A DNA stretch of 64,000 nt from NCBI GenBank assembly GCA_009760855.2, contig WPIO01000067.1, positions 1,310,001 to 1,374,000 on the forward strand, read 5' to 3'. Origin of the DNA: Cristatella mucedo (taxonomy: Eukaryota; Bryozoa; Phylactolaemata; Cristatellidae). The notes under the pieces are model-generated. The model did no database searches. It was not told the origin of the DNA and saw nothing but the letters and a program-made list of their open reading frames with translations. Every line of letters starts with the position of its first letter. Position 1 is the first letter of the stretch. Shown here one piece after another: positions 10,545 to 26,903 of this stretch. A program made the translations under genes and the position numbers.

Positions 10545-11745
10545 ACATTTGCATAGCGACTTTAAAGATTATCTCTCTCTCCCTAGGCACTTCACACATT
10601 CTTTAAAGTAAGCATATCACTCGCTTAATAATAACATGCACAGTGCCAGCACTCGAAGGCACCCGAGGGTCCATTCAGACAGTCGGAGCAAATGATGTGA
10701 GCAACGCGCGGGTTTTAAGCTTACTTTCAAATGACAAGTCAGGGTATGTGTTGACTTGATGGCACACTAGGTAAGGCGGTTGCTTTCACGACCGAGGTCG
10801 TGGGTTCGATTCCTGCGGTGGGCGATTCTTTATCGCCACTGCTAGCGGTGGTGATAGCCATAAAAGGCTCTTCTGTCGCTATACAAAAAGAGGCTGTTTA
10901 ATCAGCTAGGATTTATTTATTTTATTTTTGACGTCAGTCGGTAGCGAGTTCCAGGCTTTAGGAGCACACGAACTGAAGCCTGGCTCTCTAAGGGATATGA
11001 GGTTGGTTGGAGATACACCTCTTTGACTTGAGTTGGAAAAGCGGTAAGTACGATGTTTCGTAGCTGAAAATAGGTAGACGTGACCGTGAGCTGATGTGGT
11101 CTTCTAACAAAAGGCATTTGGGAAGAGAGCACCTAGAATTCGTGCAGAGGCAACAAAAGAGATAAGCTGACCGGTGCCATTTTGAGAGTTTGGCTTTTCA
11201 ATTTCAAAATTACACCATGTTGCCCCATAACTACTAGCTAGTTGGTTTTATTGTCACCAATTTGGAGGGAATTTGCTGCTATCTAAGTACGAATGTCGGC
11301 GACACTCGCAGCAAGGATGCCAAGAGAGCTCAATATGCTAGAGAAAGATCAAAGCACAAGTACAGATGTGTATCGCCTGCATAAAGATGAGAGCCTAGAA
11401 GTGTACCTGGCACTTGCATCGATAAAGGGGTGATTGTAAACTGCTAACAGTGGTCGTCCAATAACAGAATTCTGTGGTGCCTCGCACAAAGGCTCACCGG
11501 ACGACCATTGGGAGTCTATGCTCTAAAATGTACCAGGATGTAGCCGGACCTAAACCATTGCAGAGCAATGCAGTGACACCCAGGCCGTGACCTCGTGGGC
11601 GCTCGAAGACTCGTTGATCGGCGGTAGCGATTGAGAACTCCAGCCGGAAGACTCGATCCTCTTTTGTCAGCATTCCCGAGCATTCCTAGTCTTCGTGCAT
11701 CCGCAGCAGCGCCGACTAATTGGGGGCCACTTGCTCTGAAACGCG
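10545..11745 (-). mobile_element. Decayed L2-type LINE fragment interrupted by a SINE
   Basis: The left end has the LINE tail ('ccctaggcacttcacac'). The middle matches copy 1 in order: 'gagttccaggctttaggag' near 10950, the 'gctgatgtggtcttctaac' block near 11090, and 'cagagcaatgcagtgacac' near 11560. It therefore covers the last two fifths or so of the RT ORF on the minus strand. It is far more diverged than copy 1 and keeps no long ORF. A family A SINE lies inside it at 10752-10928. Confidence 0.75.
10752..10928 (+). mobile_element. tRNA-derived SINE, family A, inside a LINE
   Basis: The head has an A-box-like 'ggcacactaggtaagg' and a perfect B box 'ggttcgattcc'. The body holds 'tggtgatagcc', 'cttctgtcgctataca' and a (TTTA)-type tail. 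The host LINE reads '..gttgac' before and '..ttgacgtc' after it, consistent with a short target-site duplication. Other copies are at 15428-15606 (minus), 24228-24404 (minus), 32766-32925, 34977-35120, 45088-45272, 51340-51510 and 56775-56958. Confidence 0.85.
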
Positions 11746-11867
11746 ACAGCAGCGTTGAGTTCTAGAGAGTTTTAGAGCACACCCAGCCAGTTTCGCTGGT
11801 GGACGCCGTAGAAGTTGTCCACCATGTCGGTGGCAAGGCGCCACAACGATCTGCTAATGAACAAGAT

Positions 11868-12000
11868 TCCAGTGGTTGAGGTGCTCATCCTCACCAAGGT
11901 CTTCCTGAGGTCTGGGCTCGAGCCCCGAGGCATATGTGAAGCTCCTGAATAGAGACTGAGTTCTCTTAGAGTGCCATACAAGCGAATTATATATAATTAT
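11868..12000 (+). mobile_element. tRNA-derived SINE, family B
   Basis: Matches the 1102-1245 copy through the B-box region ('gggctcgagccccgaggc'), 'catatgtgaagctcctgaat' and 'gtgccatacaagcgaatta'. The 5' head is incomplete. Confidence 0.7.
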
Positions 12001-12659
12001 AGAAGATGGCCTCTTTGAAACCCTATAGTGGCGGGGTTGACAGCAGCCCGGCAGCCTTTCAAAGATAAAGCGGCACCCCTCCGAAAGAAACACTTTGTAT
12101 CTGTGACAAGCCCGTACAGCCGCTACTCGATACCTTATATTCAATGGTTCGATTTACTTACTCTTTTAAGTTTGGAAGTGCCCTCCTCCTTGGAATCACA
12201 GGAGAGCGCTTTCGGGAGAGACTGTCGGGCTTTCAGGGTGGTGGACGAAGGCTCGGTAGATACAGTTAATTTGGAGACGCTGCTGTCCCATTCTATAGGA
12301 GCTAGGATCGATCAGGCTTAATGCTAGCAGCCTATGGCGACTTACAAACGCCTGTTGCCAGTAGGTCGTCGCTATCTAGCAGGCTGGCTTTCAGATTTCA
12401 GTTACATTTCTAGAAATTCTGAATCAGAAGGTCACCCTCAAGGAGCCGCCTTGGAGCCCTGGAGCCTTGAAGGGACGCGGCACGATAAGCCACTCTACCA
12501 TCCCGTTTAGGCATATGGCGCTCCCTGGTGTCCATCCGGTTTCCCTCTGATCTCTTGAGACAGTCGGGGCAGCTTCGAGCCAAAGAAGATGCACCGCCTG
12601 GCAAGCCTCGTGCGCCCCTTGTACGCCATTTTTAGCGTCTTTTAAACGCATACACAAAT
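12001..12659. other. Intergenic, nothing recognised
   Basis: No convincing ORF or repeat match. It lies between a SINE and the fold-back structure. Confidence 0.35.
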
Positions 12660-13384
12660 AGTAGCAGAACTTTCCGGAAGCAGGCTCTGATTCAGCTCGC
12701 CGAAGAAGCGCCGAAGAGATGGGCGTTTCAGCCCCACTTTCAAAGTGGTTATACCTTGATTTCTGGGAAATTCTGAATGCAACCGGAAGCGCGAAGCCTG
12801 GAAGAAAGCCTCTTTTGGACGGAGTCTAAAAAGAGACCGTACCGCTATCTGGATATCTGGAGTGCCTGTAAAGCTTCACTCTCGAATGTATCTTACTCGA
12901 CCGGCTTAGATAACTCGTTTGAAAATATTGGGTCGCCTCCGCCGGTAGAGAGGCGGTTCGAAGCTGCGACGGTGCGCCCGACTGTGCGTCGCCAAGAAAG
13001 CTGGTTGCTAGCACTTTGGAAATAACATAAAAAATTCTGCTTGGGACAGCGCGAGCGATTCGCAGACTGCGCAGATTGGCAGCCCGCGGAGCCTCTTTCG
13101 GCCCGAAGCCTCGAGCCTTTCAACCCGCCTGTCTAAAAAAATAAAACAGAAACGTGGGCGCGCCCTAATCTGAAGAGCCTGAAGTCGCTCGCCCAAGTCT
13201 GCGCGCGCGCCCCCACCCAGAGGCCTCTTTAGACATGCTCAAAAAGACTTGAAATCTTCAGCAATTCAGAAAATACTACGATTTTCTATTGACAGGTGGC
13301 CTCTCTGCTGGAAATAGACCGTGCGCGTTTCGTACCGAATGCCCGCAGCATTGGAATGCTCTTTAGTCAAGCCCCACCCACCTT

Positions 13385-13515
13385 GGTTTGCGTTCCTGGA
13401 GCTAAGATGCTCCCCTTTGACGACCAAGGTCATGAAGTCGAGCGCCGGGGTAGACGCGAAGCGCCTGGATAAATATCTACGCTATCTTGTGGCGCTATGC
13501 AAATCAATCGTGTAA
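13385..13515 (+). mobile_element. Decayed family B SINE
   Basis: Blocks similar to the family B consensus occur in order ('gctaagatgctcccc', 'gaccaaggtcatgaagtcg', 'gaagcgcctggataaatat', 'ggcgctatgcaaatcaat'). It directly abuts a family C repeat. Confidence 0.5.
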
Positions 13516-13790
13516 TGTAATGTATCTCCTCTGTAGCTCCACAAAGTCATAAAGACCAGTTGGGTGTTACTCAGGAGAGTTTTGTATAGCGCACTCACAG
13601 CCTAAGCGGCTTTCGGTACGCATTCGGTAGCCAACAGACTTCATCTCACGCAACAAAGAAAATAGGAAGCGTAGCAGAGTCAGGAGAGCAGTTGAGGTAG
13701 TGAGTAGCATGGAAGTAGCAGCTCAGGACCGCTGAAAACGATGAGCCATAGTCAGCAGTAGGAGAGTAGTTGTCGTTGCGTAATCATATA
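13516..13790. repeat. Interspersed repeat family C
   Basis: It begins with a (TGTAA)-type run, then 'ctccacaaagtc', 'cactcacagcctaagcggct', 'cggtacgcattcggtagcc' and 'gtagcatggaagtagcagct', colinear with 36375-36705 and 35480-36310. Confidence 0.7.
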
Positions 13791-14207
13791 GTTTTATAAT
13801 CCTTTTACTAATCCTCGCTGGAGAAACGCCTTTTAATCTGTGCATCGAAGGCGGGTCGCCCGAAAAGCGTCTTGAATCGCTTGCGTCAAGAAGCATCTAG
13901 AACCGCTTTCTAAGCGTCTAGAAGATCAAAGCGTCTAGAAGCGTCTACAGACATTCTCCCTAAGGTACACGCTGAAAAATTGTTAACCTTCAGGAAAGAA
14001 TATTATAGGGCATCCAAGAGTGAGATGGTAAAAGGAGGTAGTTTTGGCTTGCCAAAGCTCGTGCACCCTTTAACTATCCCACTGCAAGTGGCCTCAAGTT
14101 GCCGAGTTATCCCACCAACGGAAGGCTTTTCAGTTCATGAACCCGACCGCCATGAATCGGATGCCTGTGCTCGCGCTCTCTGTTTACCGTTAGCCCCGCC
14201 GTAGTGG

Positions 14208-14330
14208 GGCTTCCTTCCGGGCTTTGCGTATGAAAAGGCCTCCAGTCTAAAAAGGCTTCCTTCCGGGCTTCGCGTATGAAAAGGCCTCCAGTCTAAAAAG
14301 GCTTCCTTCCGGACTTCGCGCTTTCGGCTT
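14208..14330. repeat. 46-bp tandem repeat, about 2.6 copies
   Basis: Two nearly identical 46-bp units (starting 'ggcttccttccggg' and ending 'ccagtctaaaaa') are followed by a partial third. They lie at the inner edge of the right arm of the fold-back structure. Confidence 0.8.
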
Positions 14331-14445
14331 CCATTCAGAATTTCCCAGAAATGAAGATATAGCAACTTTTGCAAGGGGTTCTGGGTCTGAAAAACTCATC
14401 TCACCGCGGCGCTTCTACGACGCCTGAATCGGAGTAGCGCTGCCA

Positions 14446-14904
14446 GAATGCATTGCCTTCAGTTCCTCGAATCGGCCGCCGCGATGCAGAAGTGGTCTCT
14501 CGAGGTCAGCCTTGACCCGCTAGAAGGTCAGGTGCCGAGGTCAGTCTTGACCAGCAAGCTGTTAGTAAGATAGTAAGAGTTAGTAAGATCACCCGGCAAT
14601 CGCCGTAGTACAGGTATAAGACCGAGCTCCCGCTGACCAGTTCCGTAGGGAGTAAAATAATGAACTTCGTACTTGTGATATATATTTGTTGCGGTACGTG
14701 ATTTATAATGTAAGTTGTTAACTTGTGTACTGCCTACGCTTCTCTAACGGTTCTGTAGCCGCACTGTCACGTTCTCCTACCCCACATAGTACGGCAGAGG
14801 CCGAAATCAGGAGTAGCTGGTTATAAATAGACGTAAATAGCAGCTGAGGATACGCGCTAATGCTAAATACCCGACAGCTAAGCCACCACAGTAAATATAA
14901 TAAT
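14446..14904. other. Intergenic, nothing recognised
   Basis: A short direct repeat ('gaggtcagccttgacc' / 'gaggtcagtcttgacc') near 14500-14550 is the only structure seen. Confidence 0.35.
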
Positions 14905-15260
14905 AGGACATTTGCATAGCGCTTTCACAGAATTTAATCTCTTTTTAGGCACTTTACATAGGCTGTAAGGGAATCGTGATAAAGTAATTAGTGAGTGGTA
15001 ACAGTGTCAGTGTCAGTGTCAGCACGTATAATCACAGGAAGAACGATGTACACGGAAATTACAGCAAATGCTGCGTGGAACAGGTGCCTTTCAGCTTCGT
15101 TTTTTAAACATCGAAAAGACAGTAGCTGATGTGAAATTAGTTGGGAGTGAGTTCCAGGGTATACAGTTCAACGGCCTTGGCTCAAATCGTCCCAAAAAAT
15201 ATGCTCCCCTGTCCTTTACGTCAGCTAAGCCGGACGAGACCGGCTGCGGTACCCACTGAT
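14905..15260 (-). mobile_element. L2-type LINE 3' fragment
   Basis: The reverse complement of the LINE tail ('taatctctttttaggcactt') is followed by the upstream part ('gcagcacg'-like blocks and 'gggagtgagttccaggg'), in the same order as copy 1 at 3590-3890. 5'-truncated and diverged. Confidence 0.65.
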
Positions 15261-15427
15261 GCTTGTCTAATAAGATCAATTGGAAGCCAATATTGAATAA
15301 GTATTGTAATATGTACTTAGTAGTAATAATTCCTATTCAAAAGCTACCATGCAGTTAAACTTCAAAAGAGCTTTACAAACTCGCATTCCTAAAAGGAAAC
15401 ACGTTTTTTTCACAGCTTTTGCCAGTC

Positions 15428-15606
15428 TAAATAAACAAATCCTAGCTTTTTAAACAGCCTCTTTTGTATAGCGACAGAATGAGCCTCTACGGCTATAACC
15501 ACCGCTTGCAGTGGTGATAAAGAATCGCCCACTACAGGAATCGAGCCCACGACCTCAGGACTGAGGTCATGAAAGCAACCGCCTTACCTAGTGTGCCATC
15601 ACGGCT
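15428..15606 (-). mobile_element. tRNA-derived SINE, family A
   Basis: Reverse complement of the family A consensus: 'cagcctcttttgtatagcga', 'caccgcttgcagtggtgata', then the B box as 'ggaatcgagcc' and the A-box region as 'cttacctagtgtgcc'. Confidence 0.85.
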
Positions 15607-15739
15607 CAGTCTTACGTGAATTGTCCTTGCGCGTGCTGAAATTGTGCCGTATATCACTACCCAATTGACGTACTTCCAGCAAATGTAAAGTGCATAGATT
15701 AACTTAGTTTCATTAGGGTACAATACAACGTTTTACTAT

Positions 15740-16180
15740 TACTAATATTTTTATTATCTCTCCCGTTCTACCTCCCTCTAGAACCTCTCTTCTTTTTTCA
15801 TCTCTACGCTCTCCTCTCCCACTCTTACTATCTCTCCTCTCTTCCTTTACGTATCTACCTCACCAACTCCTTCCTGCTCTCTGTCTCTCTGCCTCTCTGT
15901 GTCCCTCTGTCTTGTCTATGTATAGCTGTCTCTGTCTCACTGTCTCTCTGGTCTCTCTGCCTCGTCTCTCTCTCTCCCTCTCTCTCCCTCTGGCTCTCTC
16001 TCTTTCCCTGTCTCCTCTCTCTCTCTCTCTCTCCTCTCTCTCGCTCTTTCCGTCTTTCTCTGTCTCTTTTTCTCTCTTTCTCTGTCTTTGTCTCTTTCTA
16101 TGTCTCTGTCTCGTCTCTTGTCTCGTTTCTTGTCTCGTCTCTTGTCTCTCGTCTCTGTATCTACCTCTCTCTCCCACCCA
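15740..16180. repeat. Long polypyrimidine (CT-rich) tract
   Basis: About 440 bp in which the plus strand is almost all C and T with scattered G ('ctctctctgtctc' pattern). Such purine/pyrimidine strand asymmetry can form triplex DNA. It ends about 470 bp upstream of the cathepsin L start codon. Confidence 0.9.
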
Positions 16181-16654
16181 CGATTTATAGTTCGCTCTTC
16201 CGAGTTCAAGTATTCAAACCGAATGGCAACGGACGAACCTGCGTACTAATTAATAATGCTTATTTTTTGTGCGAGAAAAGGGGGCTCGAAAAGACGGCGG
16301 CATGACGTCAAATGACCCCCGATGAAGCTATCCGATCAACAAGTGGTTTGTGGCTGCCAACAGCTCAAAAAAAGCCGCTCGCGGTACGCGGGCGGTGGCC
16401 GCGCGGGCATGCGCACGCGTAGCTGAGGGTGGCACAGGCGGATCGTCCGCACGGTCTGACGGGTGCGACTTTCTCGATGGCGCAATTCCCGAATCGTAAG
16501 TTTCACGGAGCACACGGAGCGCCCGCTCGCCGCGGATGCGCCCGGCGCATCATTTGATTTGATTTGATTTTGATTTGTCGCGAATGCTCGCGGATGTCGC
16601 CTTTCGCGACGCGCGGCTGCGAGCAGCGACGTCGTCTTTCCAGGGAAGAACAAG

Positions 16655-22222
<5,568 letters not shown>

Positions 22223-22582
22223 CGCTTGGAGGCCACTGTGGCCGCGGCGGCGGCCATACTCGCCTTCGACCAGCTAGCCGCCGTCGCTAGCTCGGCTGTG
22301 CGGCGCGCTGGGGAGGGGGAAGGCGGCTGTGCGGCTCTCGCTCGTTCTCCTCGTTTCGAGCCAACTGAGAAGGCTGAGCAGACGATTGCGCTCGGATCGT
22401 GACGGCGGCGGAGTGCGCGTTTCCTGCACGCAGCCCGGACAGGCCGTCGGTCGGAAGCGCCTTCGACCGCTCGGCGGCGGACTCTTCTATTGTTCCTTGT
22501 ATCGTAAATAGACGACTTCTTGCTATACTCTGAGCCGCTGGGTAATTTCATCGATCGGCAGCGGCGATGGCTTGACTCGGCG

Positions 22583-22657
<75 letters not shown>

Positions 22658-24227
22658 GTATAAGTATACGTTGCAGGAATGATATACATGTAGGATATAT
22701 TATATATACATATGTATATGATTTATGCGTGCAAATATATGTTTACAGTATATGTGCATGCATAGTCCTCTGCAACCCAACCCCATACAGCTTGACAGAT
22801 TAGCGAGAGCCACGCTGGAGTTAACGCTCAAAAGTCCATGCGGCGTTCCATGCGCATGCCGTATCCAAGACTTTCACTTCTCGCCTCAAAACAGAACGCG
22901 GCAAGCATAGCGAAGCCGGGACAGACGAAGTGAGAACGGCCCGGTAAGAATGGACCAGGGTGAAGGCTTGGCGAGGATTCCGGTTACGCTTGGCTTAACT
23001 TGAACGGCGCGGGGCTAGGTACAAGGTCACAGAACTTCTTGTGATGTTAGGAAAGCAGTTTAGCCCTCATGTAATTTTTAAATTCTTAAATGTTTAGCTG
23101 TTAAAACTATTCCTCCCGAGTTACAACTTCTTTGCATTTTTAGAAAACCGAGCTGCGATGTGGGCGCGCCGCCCGGAAGCCTCGTTGACGTTCCCCCGCA
23201 AGGGAAATTCCTTCCGCTATTTGAAGAACCAGAGACGGCGCGAACTTCGGCCTATGGGCCTCCGAAGCGTCAAGTCAAAGGAGCAATAAACAATAAGTAG
23301 CTTCGTTAGCCTCGTTTGCCTCTGGTCCTCCAACAATCGAGCTTATTTTCCGGCTTTACTGGGGGCAGACGCCCATGGTGGCTCTCCGAAAGTGAACCAA
23401 TAGAATGGGCTTTTCAACGTTCCAAAAATTACACCAATTCTGGTGAGTCCGACTACAGCTGCTTGGAAACCGCGCCGCCTGGACGCCTTTGGAGAGCCAT
23501 CTAAGAGAAGAGTGGTTCACCCGTATTTGTGGAGCAGGAAGCTGTGCCCTCAGAGGCGAATTGACGGGCAGGCGGCTTACGCAATCACGACACTACGAAC
23601 GTAATGAGCTTCCGTTTGGAGAAACGGGCAGAAGCAGTTCGCTGAAAGCGCCACGCAAACGCATTCTAGAAAGAGTTTTTGAACGTTCACTTGAAAGAAC
23701 GTTCACTAGAAAAACAATTTTACCATTTTTTGGAATAGCTGGAACTCCGCTCAGACGGCGTGCTGAGGGGAACTCAAATAAGTCCCAGGATAGGCATTCA
23801 GTGGCGGAGCCAGGATTTTCATCTATGTGGCAAGATCAGCAAGATTTTCATGAATCACGACTATGCATAGTTAACGACATAGTTTCGCGCGAAAGCATGC
23901 CGGACCGGAAGGCCTCTATACAGACCCGTAAAAGAATTTACCGTTTCAGCAATTCTAAAAATAAACGGCATTGCGAAAGCATACTGCGGTAGACCTTGGC
24001 CTTCAGGAAACTGCATTTTGCACCTCGGTATCATCCTGGGCCACATCTAAGAACGATGTCCTGTCAATAAATATCTTGGAAGCTCGGGCGCCGAAGACAA
24101 GCGTCCGACAAGCTTCTCTCCTGGGAGCCTGGCGGCAGCCTTCGCTGTCAGGGATTGGCATAGAGGGTGGGGGAGAACTACAAGTTGACCTCGAGGTGAT
24201 GCGTAAGATCAAAGTCTTATACACATA
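22223..24227. other. Intergenic with (AT)n; no gene recognised
   Basis: Pure (AT)n at about 22584-22652. A weak match to repeat family C lies near 22790-22945 ('catgcgcatgccgtatccaa', 'gcaagcatagcgaagccggg'). A 167-codon ORF at 23489-23992 (plus) has no recognisable domain and includes a low-complexity 'RVFERSLERTF' stretch; I do not take it as a gene. Confidence 0.4.
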
Positions 24228-24404
24228 AAAATAAATCCTAGCTGATTAAACAGCCTCTTTTTGTATAGCGACAGAAAAGCCTTTACGGCTATCACCACCG
24301 CTCGCAGTGGCGATAAAGAATCGCCCACCGCAGTATTCGAACCCACGATCTCGGGACCGAGGTCGTGAAAGCAACCGCCTTACCTAGTGTGCCACCGAGG
24401 CTTG
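24228..24404 (-). mobile_element. tRNA-derived SINE, family A
   Basis: Reverse complement of family A with good preservation: 'agctgattaaacagcctctt', 'ttgtatagcgacaga', 'gataaagaatcgcccaccgc' and 'cttacctagtgtgccacc'. Confidence 0.88.
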
Positions 24405-25559
24405 GAAAGAGTATCTAGCTCCTTTATAATTTTCCTTTTAAAACATGTTATCTGTTCACATCAACTGTTATTTTACCCAGTAGAACGTTTTGGGAGGGGT
24501 GGGGACTCACGTGATGAAGGCATGTCGTCCGGAAACAGTCCCTCGTAACGCTCTAAAAAAGAGGGTTTGTGCTCCCCATTTTGAGAACCTGAGGCCGGAA
24601 AGTGAAGGCGCCTGGCTCGGCAAGCCTCGCTGGACCTGCTAAAAGGAACAAATTCTTTAGGCGCTCGAATACTGCGTTCCGTCTTCTTAAAAAATCACAG
24701 CTCCCCCTGCAAACCGACACTGCAGAAAGCGAACGCCGAGAGTGCCCCATACTGGCGACCCCATCTATAAAAAAAGTGGCTACGCCTTCTAGAAATAGCC
24801 CTTTACCCGCGCGCCGTCGATAGCACCGCCCGACGAGCCTCGTAAGTCGGTCTCCGAAGCCTGTACCCCCCCCCCCCACTGCCACGGGCTTTCGGGGGGG
24901 GGGGGGAGGAGGGCTAAGGGTAGATAATGCTCCTATGGAACGGCTGAGGGCCCGGGCTAGAGCAACAAGGAACGATATGGCTGCACGTTAACATGCTTTG
25001 GCGATTTGTTTTTAGCAGCCTTCAGAACTTTCAGTCTCTGAACGTGTCCTGCACGTGCTGCTTTTATTAACGATCCTTTAAGCAGAGGACTGCAACAGCT
25101 TTACCCTACCCCTAGAGAGCGGCCCTGAATTGGATGGCTGGAGGGTAGCCACACGAACGTATTTTGTTATCGTCTTTACGTCACCACGTCATAGGCCTTT
25201 CTACGTCACCTCTCTACATTGGGCGGCCACATGGGAAGGCGCGAGATAAAGGGAGAGTCGATCAGCTGGCCACCATAAGCAGTAATTTAGCATCTTTATA
25301 ATGAGTCGTCTTTTTTTCGGAAGAAGTCACCTGCTGCCTCGCGAGGGAGGAGCAATAGCAGAGAGCTTGTCTCACCTGGCCCTCTGCGGCCCTGCGAACG
25401 CCAGAGCAACTGGGAACGACTCGGCTAGATGTTGGCATCCTTTGTCGACTCTACGTTTTATAACCCTAGTTCGTCACTGTGCATCAACCTGCTGATTTAG
25501 GAATGTGAGCTTTGCGGGCGTCTATCGCCAGTGGATTCCATAAATCTTTGGCTCCACCT
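24405..25559. other. Intergenic, homopolymer hairpin; no gene recognised
   Basis: A run of about 13 C (from about 24868) and a run of about 13 G (ending about 24906) are separated by some 17 nt. No ORF here resembles a known protein. Confidence 0.45.
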
Positions 25560-26240
25560 CAATTGAGAAAGCAACACTGGACCAATTGGACTTAAGATAA
25601 CTTCCGCCCAGTCTCCCTACTGCCGCTCCTTTCAAAGACTCGAAAGTGAGTTGTGGCAGACCAGCTTAACTCTTATATTGAAACAGTTAACCTAGCATAA
25701 CCAAGTCCAGTCTGGTTTTACAGCTAATCACTCCAGTCAACCACTAACCATCTTGCTGGCCTCATGCATGTCACCTCTGACATCACTATCCTTGCTAACA
25801 TCGTGCTTGCTACCATTAACCATTGAATCGTACTCCACATGTAAAGTGCCTAGAAAAAAGTAAGTACTCTTGGGGACGCTAAACAAATGCATTGTTACTA
25901 GCTGCCACGAACAAACCTCAAATCCTTCGCTGACTGCTTGCATGCTCTCAAAGTCTGAAGCACAACGCAGGATAAAAAAATCACATCTGATTTGACACCT
26001 AAAAATAAGCTAAACAAACACTTGTTTCTCACAGCATTTGGCGGATCAGTTTGTTCTTCGTATGCTTGTGGATTGGCAACACTGCATGCTACCATTAATA
26101 TGTACATTTTGAAAACTCACACATTAACCTTCTGATATAAAACTTGCTAAAACTGTACGTTACCAATATAATTTGATCTCGCTTCCTCTACAGCATCCGT
26201 GGCGTTCTGAGGGCGCTATACGAACGTTATAATAATGTTG
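25560..26240 (+). mobile_element. Rearranged L2-type LINE fragments
   Basis: 25600-25740 matches the RT region of the long copies ('cgcccagtctccctactgcc', 'gtggcagaccagctt', 'ccagtctggtttta'). It then jumps to the LINE 3' region ('ccactaacca', 'gcatgtcacc', 'catgtaaagtgcctagaaa'). A second 3' fragment follows, ending near 26235 with 'gagggcgctatacgaa'. This looks like an internally deleted copy beside, or joined to, another truncated one. Confidence 0.65.
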
Positions 26241-26882
26241 ATGCAGGTGAGAATTACGGAGCAAGATTTCAATATTTCGTTATCAAGACTTCTGTAGAGT
26301 GGTACTCGGTAGAGTTAGCCACTGACAAGCTTACACTGACTAGAATTCTAAATGAATGCAAGTATAATCCAACATGGTACCACTATAAGTGGCACATGCT
26401 AACGGTGGCCTGAATTTCAATTCACATAGAACACGAGTAATTACTTTCTTGACATTTACTATTTCTAGTGTTAACTAAAAACCAAGCTGCTTTAAGCTGT
26501 CATTCCTACAGGTAATTTGATCCATATGCGTCTTTATTAAATACTTGCTTGAAGTGACAATGGAAATAATGGATACTATTTTCTGCCAACGGCCTTCCAC
26601 AAATCAACGGGACCAACTGTATAAGTCACTCCATATTACTGGCCAGACCCCCTACTAACTCGCAGTCTTGCGTATCCTAAACTTTTGATTATGCTGGGAA
26701 AACATCCTACTTATTGCCAATGCAATCAAACCATAAACAGTCAAAGCAATTGCATGGTACAGGAGCAACAGGCAAAACTCAAAAGCTCTACCACCTGCCT
26801 ATTATCGGTTCACTCACTATATTCCTTGGTTACAACTTCAAGGTATGCGCCAGGTATAACTCGACGAATATAAGCAAATTCT
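26241..26882. other. Intergenic, AT-rich; nothing recognised
   Basis: No gene or repeat match. It ends at the RPL22 polyadenylation signal. Confidence 0.4.
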
Positions 26883-26888
26883 TTTATT
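26883..26888 (-). terminator. Polyadenylation signal AATAAA for RPL22
   Basis: AATAAA on the minus strand, 15 nt after the RPL22 stop codon. It predicts a very short 3' UTR, as is common in ribosomal protein genes. Confidence 0.8.
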
Positions 26889-26903
26889 GTAGTTATCCGA
26901 TAC

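Larger units (their letters stand above)
12660..14445. repeat. Fold-back structure: long imperfect inverted repeat with nested insertions
   Basis: The left arm (about 12660-12830) and right arm (about 14280-14445) are imperfect reverse complements. For example 'gatttctgggaaattctgaa' on the left pairs with 'ttcagaatttcccagaaatg' on the right, and the match continues outward for well over 100 bp. The interior contains a decayed SINE-B, a family C repeat and a 46-bp tandem repeat. No transposase ORF was recognised. It could be a non-autonomous fold-back DNA transposon, or two opposed copies of one repeat. Confidence 0.55.

Noticed and set aside
23489-23992. A 167-codon ORF
   Set aside because: No homology or domain recognised, no splice context, and it lies in a repeat-rich spacer. 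Possible but unsupported.
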